DNA of 64,000 bases from Maritimibacter sp. HL-12 (GCF_900177545.1 NZ_FXBQ01000001.1:3132163-3196162), one strand, 5' to 3'; positions 24,720 to 33,692 are shown, counted from the stretch's first letter. Made by a program: numbers and translations. Notes: generated by a model from the sequence alone, not told the origin.

Positions 24720-25991
24720 TTAGTCTGGCCTGTCAATCAGGTGGAGGAAAGAGCCTGCGACCTGCCCGGCCACGAGCCCCGCCGGGGCCAGGGCTCTGCC
24801 TTCGGCGTCGACCGCCTCGAACAGCGGCGTACCCTCGGCGCGCAGCGTCGTGGCGTAGTGGAATTCATGCGCCGCCCAGGTGCCGGGGAAGGGGCCGTCG
24901 ATCGCGTGCAGCTTGCGGTAGCCGAGGTGCAGGCGGCGCGCGGCGAAGCTGGTCTCGAGGTCGAGCAGGCCGAGCATCTCGTGGCGCGCGCCGTCGGCGT
25001 CGGTGAGGCTGTTGCCGAGCACCATGTAGCCGCCGCATTCACCCCAGATCGGGCAGCGGGCGGCGCGCATCGCGGCCTTGAACCGGGCGGCCTCGGCGAG
25101 GGTGCTCGCGTGCAACTCGGGGTAGCCGCCGGGCAGGAAAATGAAGTCGGCGGCCTCGTCCGGGGCTTCGTCGGCCAGCGGCGAGAACGGGATGATCTGC
25201 GCCCCGTCCGCGCGCCAGTCGTCGAGGATATGCGGGTAGGCGAAGGCGAAGGCGCGGTCGGAGGCCAGCGCGATGCGGCGTCCCGGCGCGGGCAGCCGGG
25301 GCGGCCTCGGCGCAGGCGGCAGCGGCGCGGCAAGGGCTGCGAGCGCGTCGAGATCGACCGCCGCCGCCACCGCGCCCGCCACGTGATCGAGCCAGGCATC
25401 GAGATCGGCGCGCTCATGCGCCTGCACCAGCCCGAGATGGCGCGAGGGGTGTTCGAGCCCCGGCTGGCGGTGCAGCGCACCCAGCACCGGCAACCCGAGC
25501 GGGGCGAGCGCGCGGCGCAGCATCGCCTCGTGGCGCGGCGAGCCCACCTTGTTGAGGATCACCCCCGCCACCTGCACACTTTCGTCGTGCCGGGCAAAGC
25601 CCGCCACCAGCGCCGCCACGCTCTGCGCCATGTGCGCGGCATCGACCACCAGCACCACCGGCAACCCGAGCAGGCGGGCGAGATCGGCGGTCGCGCCCTT
25701 GCCTTCGGGTGGCGCGCCGTCGAACAGGCCCATCGCCCCCTCGATGAGCAAAAGCCCCTCGCCCGCGGCAAGCGCGGCGATCCGGTCCCGCGGCATCGCC
25801 CAGGCGTCGAGGTTGGGGCAGGGCCGCGCGCAGGCGGCCTCGTGAAAACGCGGATCGATGTAATCGGGGCCGGACTTGGCACCGCGCACGGCCAGCCCCC
25901 GCCGGTGAAATGCGCGCAACAGCCCGAGCGTGAGCGTGGTCTTGCCGCTGCCCGAGCCGGGGGCGGCGAGGATCACCCCCCGCCCGGTCAT
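24720..25991 (-). CDS. cobB: Cobyrinate (hydrogenobyrinate) a,c-diamide synthase
   Basis: It amidates side chains a and c of the corrin ring using glutamine and ATP. The 423-residue product has an N-terminal P-loop-type domain (LAAPGSGSGKTTLTLGLLRA, KSGPDYIDPRFH) and a C-terminal class I-like glutamine amidotransferase domain with the nucleophile cysteine in WGECGGYMVLG (about residue 324). The start overlaps the cobA stop by four bases, so the two are translationally coupled. Confidence 0.95.
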   Translation of the reverse strand: MTGRGVILAAPGSGSGKTTLTLGLLRAFHRRGLAVRGAKSGPDYIDPRFHEAACARPCPNLDAWAMPRDRIAALAAGEGLLLIEGAMGLFDGAPPEGKGATADLARLLGLPVVLVVDAAHMAQSVAALVAGFARHDESVQVAGVILNKVGSPRHEAMLRRALAPLGLPVLGALHRQPGLEHPSRHLGLVQAHERADLDAWLDHVAGAVAAAVDLDALAALAAPLPPAPRPPRLPAPGRRIALASDRAFAFAYPHILDDWRADGAQIIPFSPLADEAPDEAADFIFLPGGYPELHASTLAEAARFKAAMRAARCPIWGECGGYMVLGNSLTDADGARHEMLGLLDLETSFAARRLHLGYRKLHAIDGPFPGTWAAHEFHYATTLRAEGTPLFEAVDAEGRALAPAGLVAGQVAGSFLHLIDRPD

Positions 25992-26833
25992 GAGCCCTCG
26001 GCGGGGCCGAGGCCGAGCGGGTCGGGGTTGCGCGGGACCGCGCCCGCTTCCAGCGCCTGCCAGTCGAGCGCCTGACGCAGCAGCACCGCCTCGCCGACAC
26101 AGACGATGGCGGGCGCACCGAGCCCCGCCGCCTCGGCTTGTGCGGCGCAGACCGACAGCCGGGTTTCAAGCACCCGCTGGTCGGGCAAGGTGGCATTCTG
26201 CACGATCGCCACCGGCGTGTCGCCCGCACGGCCCGCCGCCATGAGCTTCGCGGCAATCTCGTCGAGGTTGCGCATCCCCATGTAGATCACGATCACTTCC
26301 GCGCCGCGCGCGATGGCCTGCCAGTCGAGATCGGGCGCGCGGCCTTTCGGGTCGTGCCCGGTGACCACGGTGAAGCTGGCGTTGACGTCGCGGTGGGTGA
26401 TCGGAATGCCGGCATGGGCAAGCCCGCCGACGCCCGAGGAAATGCCTGGCACCACCCGGATCGGCACGCCGTGCTGCACCAGCGTTTGCCCCTCCTCGCC
26501 GCCGCGCCCGAAAACGTAAGGATCGCCGCCCTTGAGCCGGAGCACCCGGTGCCCGGCGCGGGCGAGATCGACCAGTTCGAGCGAGATGTCGCGTTGCTTC
26601 GGCGAGACGGTGCCGCCGCGCTTGCCCATGTCGATCAGCCGCGCCGCCGGGTTGGCCCAGGCGAGGATCGCGGGCGCGACGAGGGCATCGTGCACGATCA
26701 CCTCGGCCTGCCTGAGTGCGTTGAGCGCCTGCAGGGTCACAAGGCCGGGGTCGCCGGGGCCTGCGCCCACCAGCCAGACCCAGCCGGGGCGCATCTCGGG
26801 CCAGTCGCCCGGGGGGAGAAGGGAATCGGTCAT
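25988..26833 (-). CDS. cobA: Uroporphyrinogen-III C-methyltransferase
   Basis: It methylates uroporphyrinogen III twice (SAM-dependent) to precorrin-2, the entry to cobalamin and siroheme. The 281-residue length is that of the single-domain SUMT, without the CysG dehydrogenase part. SUMT motifs are VWLVGAGPGDPGLVTL, RLKGGDPYVFGRGGEE and VVPGISS. It is first of the minus-strand cobA-cobB pair and divergent from cbiD. The 116-bp gap between them carries GC-rich palindromic sequence but no B12 riboswitch that I can identify. Confidence 0.95.
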   Translation of the reverse strand: MTDSLLPPGDWPEMRPGWVWLVGAGPGDPGLVTLQALNALRQAEVIVHDALVAPAILAWANPAARLIDMGKRGGTVSPKQRDISLELVDLARAGHRVLRLKGGDPYVFGRGGEEGQTLVQHGVPIRVVPGISSGVGGLAHAGIPITHRDVNASFTVVTGHDPKGRAPDLDWQAIARGAEVIVIYMGMRNLDEIAAKLMAAGRAGDTPVAIVQNATLPDQRVLETRLSVCAAQAEAAGLGAPAIVCVGEAVLLRQALDWQALEAGAVPRNPDPLGLGPAEGS

Positions 26834-26949
26834 GGAGTGATTTATGGCGCGGGCCGGAGCGGGGGGCCAGCCCCCCGGGGCCCGGGGGGCAGTTTTGGAA
26901 ACATGAAAGGGGTGGAAGTCGGGCCGGGCTTGAGGTCTATCATCGCGGC

Positions 26950-28050
26950 ATGGAGACGCCGAAGACAGAGTTGCGCCGGGGCTGGACCACGGGTGCCTGT
27001 GCCACCGCCGCGGTGAAGGCGGCGCTCCTGCGGCTCTGGGGCGGTGCCTTTCCCGAGACCGTGACGATCACCCTGCCGCGCGGCGAACGCCCGAGTTTTG
27101 CCCTGGCCGACCGGCGCGAGGGACCGGGCTGGGCCGAGGCAGGGGTGGTGAAGGACGCAGGCGACGACCCCGACGTGACCCACGGCGCGCTGATCCTCGC
27201 GCGGGTGTGTGAGGCCGGGGCGGGCGTGATCTTCCGCGCCGGTGCCGGGGTTGGCACGGTGACGAAACCGGGCCTGCCGATCCCCCCGGGCGAGCCCGCG
27301 ATCAACCCGGTGCCGCGCCAAATGATGTTGCGCGCGGCATGGGAGGCCGGGCTTGCGACGGCGCGGTTCGCGGTGCCGCTGCCCGACGATGAAAAGATCG
27401 GGGCGCATTGGGCCGACGCCGGGCTGCCGGGCCTCGAAATCACCATCTCGATCCCCGGCGGCGACAAGATCGCGGCGAAAACCTGGAACCCGCGGCTCGG
27501 CATCGAGGGCGGGCTCTCGGTGCTGGGCACCACCGGCATCGTGCGGCCGTTCTCCTGCGCCGCCTGGATCGCCTCGATCCATCGCGGCGTCGACGTGGCG
27601 CGGGCGACCGGGCTGACCCATGTGGCCGGCTGCACCGGGGCGACAAGCGAACGCGCGGTGCAGGCGCTCTATGGCCTGCCCGATCACGCGATGCTCGACA
27701 TGGGCGATTTTGCCGGCGGTATGCTGAAATACCTGGCCCGCCACCCGGTGGCGCGGGTAACCATCGGCGGCGGGCTGGCCAAGCTCGCCAAGCTCGCGCA
27801 GGGGGCGATCGACCTGCACTCGGCGCGCAGCCAGGTCAATTTCGTGCGGCTGGCGGACATGGTCGGGGACGCCCGGGTGAAAAACGTGAATACCGTCTTG
27901 GAAGCCTATGAGATCATGGGGAAACCGCTTGCCGAACGGATCGCCGAGTCGGCGCTGGAACAGGTGCGCGCACGCTTCGGGCATGAAATCGCTTTCGACG
28001 TGGTAGCGGTGTCGCGGGAGGGCGCGGTGATTGCGCGGGCGGGACCGTGA
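26950..28050 (+). CDS. cbiD: Cobalt-precorrin-5B C1-methyltransferase
   Basis: It methylates C1 of the corrin ring during ring contraction steps. The 366-residue product opens with the CbiD hallmark LRRGWTTGACATAAVKAAL. It also has DPDVTHGALI, PGEPAINPVPRQM and GTTGIVRPFS. It is translationally coupled to cobK (ATGA overlap). CbiD substitutes for CobF of the aerobic route, so the organism probably runs a hybrid corrin pathway; that is inferred from these genes only. Confidence 0.93.
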   Translation: METPKTELRRGWTTGACATAAVKAALLRLWGGAFPETVTITLPRGERPSFALADRREGPGWAEAGVVKDAGDDPDVTHGALILARVCEAGAGVIFRAGAGVGTVTKPGLPIPPGEPAINPVPRQMMLRAAWEAGLATARFAVPLPDDEKIGAHWADAGLPGLEITISIPGGDKIAAKTWNPRLGIEGGLSVLGTTGIVRPFSCAAWIASIHRGVDVARATGLTHVAGCTGATSERAVQALYGLPDHAMLDMGDFAGGMLKYLARHPVARVTIGGGLAKLAKLAQGAIDLHSARSQVNFVRLADMVGDARVKNVNTVLEAYEIMGKPLAERIAESALEQVRARFGHEIAFDVVAVSREGAVIARAGP

Positions 28051-28778
28051 AGCTCTTGCTGCTGGCGGGCACGGCCGAGGCGCGGACCTTGGCCGCGCGG
28101 CTGTCGGGCGATCCGCGTTTCAGCGTGATCGCCTCGCTCGCGGGCGAGACGCGCAGGCCGCAAAGCCTCGCGGTTCCGGTCCGGGTTGGCGGGTTCGGGG
28201 GTGCGGCGGCGCAAGAAAAATTTATGAGTGACGAGGGGATAGAGGTTGTTGTGGATGCAACGCATCCATTCGCCGCAGAGATTTCCGCGCGCACGCAGGC
28301 CATCTGTGCTCGGCGCGGGATGGCCTATCTCCAGCTTCTGCGCCCCGGCTGGCAGCCCGGTGCGGGTGATTCGTGGTGCTTCGTGGATCGCGAGGAAGAC
28401 GTGGCGGCGGCCCTGCCGGAGGGTGCGGCGGTGTTTCTCGCCACCGGGCCGAAGCGGCTCGACCGCTTCACCGGGCTGGCCGCGCACCGCGTGTTCTGCC
28501 GCCGGATCGACCCGGCCGAAGCGCCGTTTCCGCTGCCGCGCGGCGACTGGGTGACCGGCCGACCGCCGTTCTCGGTGGCCGATGAGATCGCGCTGTTCAG
28601 GCGGCTCGGGATAGGTGCGCTGGTCGTCAAGGACGCAGGTGGGGCGACAGACGCCAAGCTCCATGCCGCGCGCGCATTGGGCCTGCCGGTGGTGCTGATC
28701 CGCCGCCCCACGCCGCCACCGGGCGACAAGGCCGAGACGGTGGACGCGGCGCTGGACTGGCTGGAGCCGCGGCTGTGA
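28047..28778 (+). CDS. cobK: Precorrin-6A reductase
   Basis: It reduces precorrin-6A (or its cobalt form) with NADPH. The 243-residue product shows the family blocks LLLLAGTAEARTLAARL, VVDATHPFAAEIS, LLRPGW, FLATGPKRL and VVKDAGGATDAKL. It overlaps cbiD and the downstream DNA glycosylase gene by four bases each, giving one continuous operon. There is a short, less GC-rich patch at about 28205-28270 within the gene. Confidence 0.94.
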   Translation: MKLLLLAGTAEARTLAARLSGDPRFSVIASLAGETRRPQSLAVPVRVGGFGGAAAQEKFMSDEGIEVVVDATHPFAAEISARTQAICARRGMAYLQLLRPGWQPGAGDSWCFVDREEDVAAALPEGAAVFLATGPKRLDRFTGLAAHRVFCRRIDPAEAPFPLPRGDWVTGRPPFSVADEIALFRRLGIGALVVKDAGGATDAKLHAARALGLPVVLIRRPTPPPGDKAETVDAALDWLEPRL

Positions 28779-29404
28779 CTGGCCGGATCATCGCGACGGC
28801 GGCGGACCTCGCCGAAGGTGCCGAGGTGCTGGCCGCGCGCGAGCCGCGTTTCGCGGCGGCGCTGGCCGCGGTCGGGCCGCTGCCCCTGCGCCGTCGTCCG
28901 GAGGGGTTTGCGCACCTGCTCTGGGCGATCATCGGCCAGCAGGTGAGCACCGCGAGCGCGGCGGCGACATGGGCCCGGGTCGAGACGGCGGGGCTGACCG
29001 ACCCCGCGCAGCTCGCGCTTGCCGGTGATGACACCCTGCGCGCCGCCGGGCTCAGCCGCCAGAAGGCACGCTATGCCCGGGCGCTCGCGCTGGCCGATAT
29101 CGATTACCGCGCCCTGCGCCACCTGCCCGACGCGGCGGTGGTGGCCCGGCTCACCGAGGTGCCCGGGATCGGCCGCTGGACGGCGGAGATCTACGCCATG
29201 TTCAGCCTCGGTCGGGCCGATGTCTTCGCCGCCGGCGACCTTGCCTTGCAGGAGGCGGCGCGGGCGTTGTTCGGGCTGGAGGCCCGCCCGCGCGAGGCGG
29301 TCTTGCGCGCGATGGCCGCCGACTGGTCGCCCTGGCGGGGCGTTGCGGCGCGGCTTTTGTGGGCCTATTACCGGGTGGTGACAAACAGGGAAGGGATGCG
29401 TTGA
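28775..29404 (+). CDS. DNA-3-methyladenine glycosylase II-like (HhH-GPD)
   Basis: This base-excision repair glycosylase is predicted to remove alkylated bases. The 209-residue product has the AlkA-like GQQVSTASAAATWARV block. It also has the helix-hairpin-helix LTEVPGIGRWTAEIYAMF followed by the catalytic Asp in FAAGDLALQEA. There is no N-terminal Ada or TATA-like domain. It lies inside the cobalamin operon by ATGA overlap, a linkage without obvious pathway logic. Confidence 0.9.
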   Translation: MTGRIIATAADLAEGAEVLAAREPRFAAALAAVGPLPLRRRPEGFAHLLWAIIGQQVSTASAAATWARVETAGLTDPAQLALAGDDTLRAAGLSRQKARYARALALADIDYRALRHLPDAAVVARLTEVPGIGRWTAEIYAMFSLGRADVFAAGDLALQEAARALFGLEARPREAVLRAMAADWSPWRGVAARLLWAYYRVVTNREGMR

Positions 29405-30081
29405 TGACGCGGGAGTTGAAGTTCAAGCGCCGGCCGCCGATGTCGGGCGAGGTGAAATCGGTGGTGCTCTTGCTGCACGGCTACGGCGCGGATGGCGACG
29501 ACCTCCTCGGCCTCGCCGACCCACTGGCGCCGCACATGCCCGACACCGCCTTCATCGCGCCGGACGCGCCGGAGAAATGCGCGGGCAATCCCTTCGGCTT
29601 CCAGTGGTTCCCGATCCCCTGGCTCGATGGCTCGACCGACGAGGAAGCCTCGGAAGGCGCCTTTCAGGCGGTGCGCGACATCGACGCCTTCATCGACCAG
29701 GTGCTGGCGCAGGAGGGCATCGGCCCCGACCGGCTGATCGTGTTCGGCTTCAGCCAGGGCGCGATGCTGGCCCTGCGCGCCTTGCCGCTTCGCGACAAAC
29801 CCGTGGCGGGGATCGTGGCCAGTTCGGGCCGGTTGCTCGACCCCGACAGCTTTGCCGACACGGTGCTGTCGAAGCCGCCGGTGCTGCTCATTCACGGCGA
29901 CCAGGACGAGATGGTGCCGCCGGGGCATTTCAACGAGGCCGGGCAGGCGCTGGAGAAAGCCGGGTTCGAGGTGTTCGGCCACGTGATGGAGGGCACCGGC
30001 CACGGCATCGCGCCGGACGGCCTCTCGGTGGCGCTGGCCTTCATGGCCGAGCGGTTGGGAATCGCTCTGGAAGCGGGCTAG
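29404..30081 (+). CDS. Carboxylesterase/phospholipase family alpha/beta hydrolase
   Basis: The 225-residue product is a dienelactone-hydrolase/acyl-protein-thioesterase-like enzyme. The nucleophile motif is GFSQGA, the acid is in HGDQDEMVPP and the histidine in GTGHGI, completing Ser-Asp-His. The oxyanion region LLLHGYGADGDDL is typical. It has no signal peptide, so it is cytoplasmic. The start at 29404 overlaps the glycosylase stop by one base (TGATG). Substrate unknown. Confidence 0.9.
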   Translation: MTRELKFKRRPPMSGEVKSVVLLLHGYGADGDDLLGLADPLAPHMPDTAFIAPDAPEKCAGNPFGFQWFPIPWLDGSTDEEASEGAFQAVRDIDAFIDQVLAQEGIGPDRLIVFGFSQGAMLALRALPLRDKPVAGIVASSGRLLDPDSFADTVLSKPPVLLIHGDQDEMVPPGHFNEAGQALEKAGFEVFGHVMEGTGHGIAPDGLSVALAFMAERLGIALEAG

Positions 30082-30086
30082 GACGG

Positions 30087-30136
30087 GATCGCCCCGGGCT
30101 GCGCCCGGGCCGATCCGCCGGGGGCGCTGCCCCCGG
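30087..30136. repeat. Tandem GC hairpins between convergent genes
   Basis: GATCG...CGATC with inner CCCGGGC/GCCCGGG (30087-30115) is followed by CCGGGGGC/GCCCCCGG (30118-30136). The second hairpin and the following ACCCCCGGAGTATTTGACC resemble a dispersed intergenic element common in Rhodobacterales genomes (recalled, not searched). It fills the gap between the hydrolase and the MoxR gene and may end transcription from both sides. Confidence 0.55.
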
Positions 30137-30207
30137 ACCCCCGGAGTATTTGACCCAGGAAAAAAGCGCAGGGGGTCTTGCGCTTATGACCGGGTCTGGT
30201 CTGCGGC

Positions 30208-31047
30208 CTAGCGCTCGCGCCGAGCCATGAAGGCAAGCCGTTCGAAGAGGTGCACGTCCTGTTCGTTCTTCAGCAGTGCGCCGTGCAGTTTCGGCAGCGC
30301 GGAGGGGCCCTCGCGCTTGAGATCCTCGGCATCGAGGTCTTCGGCGAGCAAGAGCTTGAGCCAGTCGAGCACCTCGGAGGTGGAGGGTTTTTTCTTCAGC
30401 CCGGCCTGGTCGCGGATCTCGTAGAATTGCGTAAGCGCAGTGGTCAGAAGCCGCTCCTTGATGCCGGGGTGGTGGACCTCGACGATGCGCCGCATCGTGT
30501 CGATGTCGGGGAAGCGGATGTAATGGAAGAAACAACGGCGCAGGAAGGCGTCGGGCAGTTCCTTTTCGTTGTTCGAGGTGATGATCACCACCGGGCGGTG
30601 GCGGGCGCGCACCATTTCGCCGGTCTCGTAGACGTGGAATTCCATCCGGTCGAGTTCCTGCAACAGGTCGTTCGGGAACTCGATGTCGGCCTTGTCGATC
30701 TCGTCGATCAGCAACACCACCCGCTCCTCGGCGGCGAAGGCCTGCCAGAGCTTGCCGCGCCGGATGTAGTTGGAGACGTCGTGCACGCGTTCGTCGCCGA
30801 GTTGGCTGTCGCGCAGCCGGCTCACCGCGTCGTATTCGTAGAGCCCCTGCTGGGCGCGGGTGGTCGACTTGATATGCCACTCGATGATTTCCATGCCGAG
30901 CGCGCCGGCAACCTGGCGCGCCAGCTCGGTCTTGCCGGTGCCGGGCTCGCCCTTGACCAGCAGCGGACGCTCCAGCGTCACCGCGGCATTGACCGCGACG
31001 GAGAGATCTTCGGTGGCGACATAGGTGGCGGTGGACGTAAATTGCAT
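30208..31047 (-). CDS. MoxR-type AAA+ ATPase
   Basis: The 279-residue product is a MoxR-family chaperone-like ATPase: Walker A GEPGTGKTE, Walker B VVLLIDEIDKAD, sensor 1 VIITSNNEKELPDAFLRRC. Such ATPases usually work with VWA-domain partners to activate enzymes. No VWA gene follows within this unit; the gene is the last before a convergent gap. The start MQFTSTATYV at 31047 is used; the frame is open to 31137. Confidence 0.92.
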   Translation of the reverse strand: MQFTSTATYVATEDLSVAVNAAVTLERPLLVKGEPGTGKTELARQVAGALGMEIIEWHIKSTTRAQQGLYEYDAVSRLRDSQLGDERVHDVSNYIRRGKLWQAFAAEERVVLLIDEIDKADIEFPNDLLQELDRMEFHVYETGEMVRARHRPVVIITSNNEKELPDAFLRRCFFHYIRFPDIDTMRRIVEVHHPGIKERLLTTALTQFYEIRDQAGLKKKPSTSEVLDWLKLLLAEDLDAEDLKREGPSALPKLHGALLKNEQDVHLFERLAFMARRER

Positions 31048-31233
31048 CGGGGCTTTCCGGGGGTTGGCGCAGGGCTTGGTCTGGCTCCCATATGCCTCGA
31101 AGGTGCAGGTGGGGGCAAGCGCATTGGCTAGTGACAACCAACCAAGGGTGGGCTAAATGGGCGCGCAGGAGGACACCGGATGGTCGAGATTTTCGAAAAC
31201 ATGGCGGCCGCCGGCGAGCAGAAGGAGCCTGGG

Positions 31234-31656
31234 ATGAAAGCTGAAGTGTTCCTGCCCGAGGATTACCGTCCCGCCGAGGACGAACCCTTCATGAACGCCC
31301 GCCAGCTGGAGTATTTTCGTCGCAAGCTTCAGGCTTGGAAAGCGGATCTGCTCGACGACAGCAAGTCCACGATCGAGGGGTTGCAGGAGGGCACGCGCAA
31401 CATTCCCGATATCGCCGATCGAGCTTCGGAAGAGACCGACCGGGCGCTCGAACTGCGCACCCGGGATCGTCAGCGCAAGCTTGTCTCCAAGATCGACGCG
31501 GCGCTGCGGCGGATCGAAGAGGGCGAGTATGGCTATTGCGAGGAGACCGGCGAACCGATCTCGCTCAAGCGGCTCGATGCCCGTCCGATCGCGACCTTGA
31601 GCCTCGAGGCGCAGGAGCGCCACGAGCGGCGCGAGAAAGTGCATCGGGACGACTGA
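31234..31656 (+). CDS. dksA: RNA polymerase-binding transcription factor DksA
   Basis: DksA binds the RNA polymerase secondary channel and, with ppGpp, adjusts rRNA and biosynthetic promoters. The 140-residue product has the coiled-coil with DIADRASEETDRALELRTRDRQRKL, including the Asp-x-x-Asp-like tip. In the zinc-finger position only the first cysteine remains (GYCEETGEPISLKRLDARPIATLSLEA); the other three are Thr and Ser/Ala-type residues. AAGGAG precedes the ATG at 31234. A second in-frame ATG at 31180 also has a good GGAGG, so an 18-residue longer form is possible. A terminator follows at 31686. Confidence 0.92.
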   Translation: MKAEVFLPEDYRPAEDEPFMNARQLEYFRRKLQAWKADLLDDSKSTIEGLQEGTRNIPDIADRASEETDRALELRTRDRQRKLVSKIDAALRRIEEGEYGYCEETGEPISLKRLDARPIATLSLEAQERHERREKVHRDD

Positions 31657-31685
31657 GATATGCGCGAGGCGATGAGCTGAACAGG

Positions 31686-31713
31686 CACCGGGGTGGCAAC
31701 GCCCCGGTGTTTT
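31686..31713 (+). terminator. Intrinsic terminator after dksA
   Basis: CACCGGGG and CCCCGGTG arms enclose an eight-base loop and are followed by TTTT. It sits between dksA and the flavin monooxygenase start at 31733. Confidence 0.85.
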
Positions 31714-31732
31714 GATGTGAGGGGAGGGCTGG

Positions 31733-32902
31733 ATGCTCAAGGGTCAGGAAATCACCGTTCTGGGCGGGGGAATCGGTGGGCTCGCCGCCGCCGCCGCCCT
31801 CGCGATGCGCGGGGCCAAAGTGACCGTTCTGGAACAGGCCCCGGCGATTCGCGAGGTCGGTGCCGGCCTTCAGATCAGCCCCAACGGCGTGGCGGTGCTC
31901 GATGCGATGGGGCTTGGCGCCACGGCGCGGGCGCGCTCGGTGGCAAGCAAGGCCGTGGTGCTCAAGGACGGGGTCTCGGGGCGAGACGTGATCCGGCTCG
32001 ACTTCGAGAAGTTGAAGCCCGGTCGCGAGTTCCTGATGTTCCACCGCGCCGACCTGATCGACATTCTCGCCGAGGCGGCGCGCGCGCAAGGTGTCACGAT
32101 CGAGACCGGCGCGAAGGTAACCCGCGTCGACGTCGGCCAGAATTCGACTCTGGTCGAGATCGAGGGCCAGCCGACTCGCGAGGCGCATTTTGTCGTCGGG
32201 GCCGAGGGGCTGCATTCGCTGATGTATCGCGCCCTCAACGTGCCGCGCGACCCGGTGTTCACCGGCCAGGTGGCCTGGCGCGCGCTGGTGCCCGCCGAGG
32301 GGGACGAGGCGGCGGAAGCGACGATCTGGATGGGGCCGGGCCGGCACATGGTCAGCTACCCGCTCAGGGGCGGCCAGATCCTCAACATCGTCGCGGTGCA
32401 GGAGCGTTCGGGCTGGGTGGCCGAGGGCTGGAATCACGACGACGATCCGGCCAACCTGCGCAAGGCCTTCGCGATGTATGCGCCCGAGGCGCGGGCGCTG
32501 CTGGAGCGGGTCGAGACGGTCAACCTCTGGGGGCTGTTCCGCCACCCGGTGGCCGAGCAATGGCACAAGGGCAACTCGGTGATTCTCGGCGACGCCGCCC
32601 ACCCGACGCTGCCGTTTATGGCGCAAGGCGCGGTGATGGCGCTGGAAGACGCCTGGGTGCTGGCCGAATGCCTCTCGGTCTCGGGGATTGAAGAAGGCCC
32701 GGCGCTCTACCAGGCGCGTCGCCGCCACCGGGTGATCAACGTGGTCGAGGCGGCAAACCGCAACGCCAGCAACTACCACTACGCCAGCCCGGCCTTGAAG
32801 TTCGTCGGCCACAATGCCCTGCGCCTCGCGGGGCGTTTCGCGTCAGCGCGGGTGCTCGGTCGGTTCGACTGGGTTTATGAGCACGACGTCACCAGGGCCT
32901 GA
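31733..32902 (+). CDS. FAD-dependent monooxygenase (salicylate hydroxylase-like)
   Basis: The 389-residue product is a class A flavoprotein hydroxylase: Rossmann motif VLGGGIGGLAAAAALAMRGAKV, the NADPH/FAD DG-type region, and the GD motif ILGDAAHPTLPFMAQGAVMALEDAWVLAECL. Family members hydroxylate aromatic acids such as salicylate or 3-hydroxybenzoate. No aromatic catabolism genes adjoin it, so the substrate is unknown. GGGGAGGG lies before the ATG. Confidence 0.9.
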   Translation: MLKGQEITVLGGGIGGLAAAAALAMRGAKVTVLEQAPAIREVGAGLQISPNGVAVLDAMGLGATARARSVASKAVVLKDGVSGRDVIRLDFEKLKPGREFLMFHRADLIDILAEAARAQGVTIETGAKVTRVDVGQNSTLVEIEGQPTREAHFVVGAEGLHSLMYRALNVPRDPVFTGQVAWRALVPAEGDEAAEATIWMGPGRHMVSYPLRGGQILNIVAVQERSGWVAEGWNHDDDPANLRKAFAMYAPEARALLERVETVNLWGLFRHPVAEQWHKGNSVILGDAAHPTLPFMAQGAVMALEDAWVLAECLSVSGIEEGPALYQARRRHRVINVVEAANRNASNYHYASPALKFVGHNALRLAGRFASARVLGRFDWVYEHDVTRA

Positions 32903-33036
32903 GCGCGCCGCCGGGCCATGCCGGCGGCGTGCCCGCATTCACCGCAAGCGGCGAGGGGCAGGGCGACGTGCCGCTTGAGGCCTCGCGGCGGTGCGGCAAC
33001 AGACCGCCAACGCAATCTCGAAACCCTGTCGGAACT

Positions 33037-33065
33037 TTGACATCTTGGTGGTTTGGTGTGATGAT
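33037..33065 (+). promoter_or_regulatory. Sigma-70 promoter of small beta-barrel gene
   Basis: A perfect -35 TTGACA (33037-33042) and GATGAT (33060-33065) are 17 bp apart. Transcription would start about 60 bp before the ATG at 33131, which has AAAAGGAGG. Confidence 0.65.
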
Positions 33066-33130
33066 TGATCAAGGCATCGCGCCTTGCGATGAGGCGCTTT
33101 GTTGCAGAAATTTGCAAAAGGAGGTGTCTC

Positions 33131-33646
33131 ATGTTTCGACGTTTTCTCACAACAACCTCCATCGCGCTTCTTGCGGCCGTACCCGCCATCGCGGACGGCC
33201 CCTCCGATCCGGTGGTGGAACCCGCGCCGACATTCGATGTCGCCCAGCCTGTCTCGGACTGGACCGGCTTCTACGCAGGTGCCAACGTGACCGCCGGGGT
33301 GACCGGCGGCGGCACCCAGTTCTGGGGTCCCGGGATTCAGGCCGGCTATCTGTACGACACCGGCGAGTTCGTCTTCGGTGGCGAGGCGAGCTACAACTAC
33401 CTTATCGGCGGCGATCATTTGGGGGCGGTGGATGCCATCTTCGGCTATGACGCCGGCAATGTTATGCCGCACCTGACGCTGGGTGGCACCTACCTCTCGA
33501 ACGAGTTCGGCGTGTCCGGCGGTGCCGGCCTGTCGGTCAAGGCAACGGAGAACGTTCTTCTGAACGCGCGCTATCGCTACTCCTATTACCCGGGGGTTCC
33601 GGCGCACACCCACCAGGGCATCGTCTCGGTTTCCTACCGGTTCTGA
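33131..33646 (+). CDS. Small outer-membrane beta-barrel protein
   Basis: The 171-residue product has a signal peptide (MFRRFLTTTSIALLAAVPAIA). An OmpA-like/porin-type barrel with alternating strands follows: WTGFYAGANV, AGYLYDTGEFVFGGEASYNY, HLTLGGTYLS, VLLNARYRYSY. It ends in a C-terminal Phe (VSVSYRF) as recognised by the BAM complex. It is an outer-membrane barrel of unknown function, probably abundant given the strong promoter and Shine-Dalgarno. The start at 33131 is fixed by the signal peptide; a longer frame from 33065 lacks one. Confidence 0.88.
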   Translation: MFRRFLTTTSIALLAAVPAIADGPSDPVVEPAPTFDVAQPVSDWTGFYAGANVTAGVTGGGTQFWGPGIQAGYLYDTGEFVFGGEASYNYLIGGDHLGAVDAIFGYDAGNVMPHLTLGGTYLSNEFGVSGGAGLSVKATENVLLNARYRYSYYPGVPAHTHQGIVSVSYRF

Positions 33647-33670
33647 TCGGTCGACCCGGGCAGGAAAAAG

Positions 33671-33692
33671 AGGGCGTTTCGACGCCCCCTTT
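33671..33692 (+). terminator. Intrinsic terminator with TTCG loop
   Basis: GGGCGT and ACGCCC enclose TTCG and are followed by CCTTT, 25 bp after the beta-barrel stop. Confidence 0.75.

Noticed and set aside
26850-26900. Terminator between cobA and cbiD
   Set aside because: The GC-rich palindromes lie in the shared upstream region of two divergent genes and lack a T-run.
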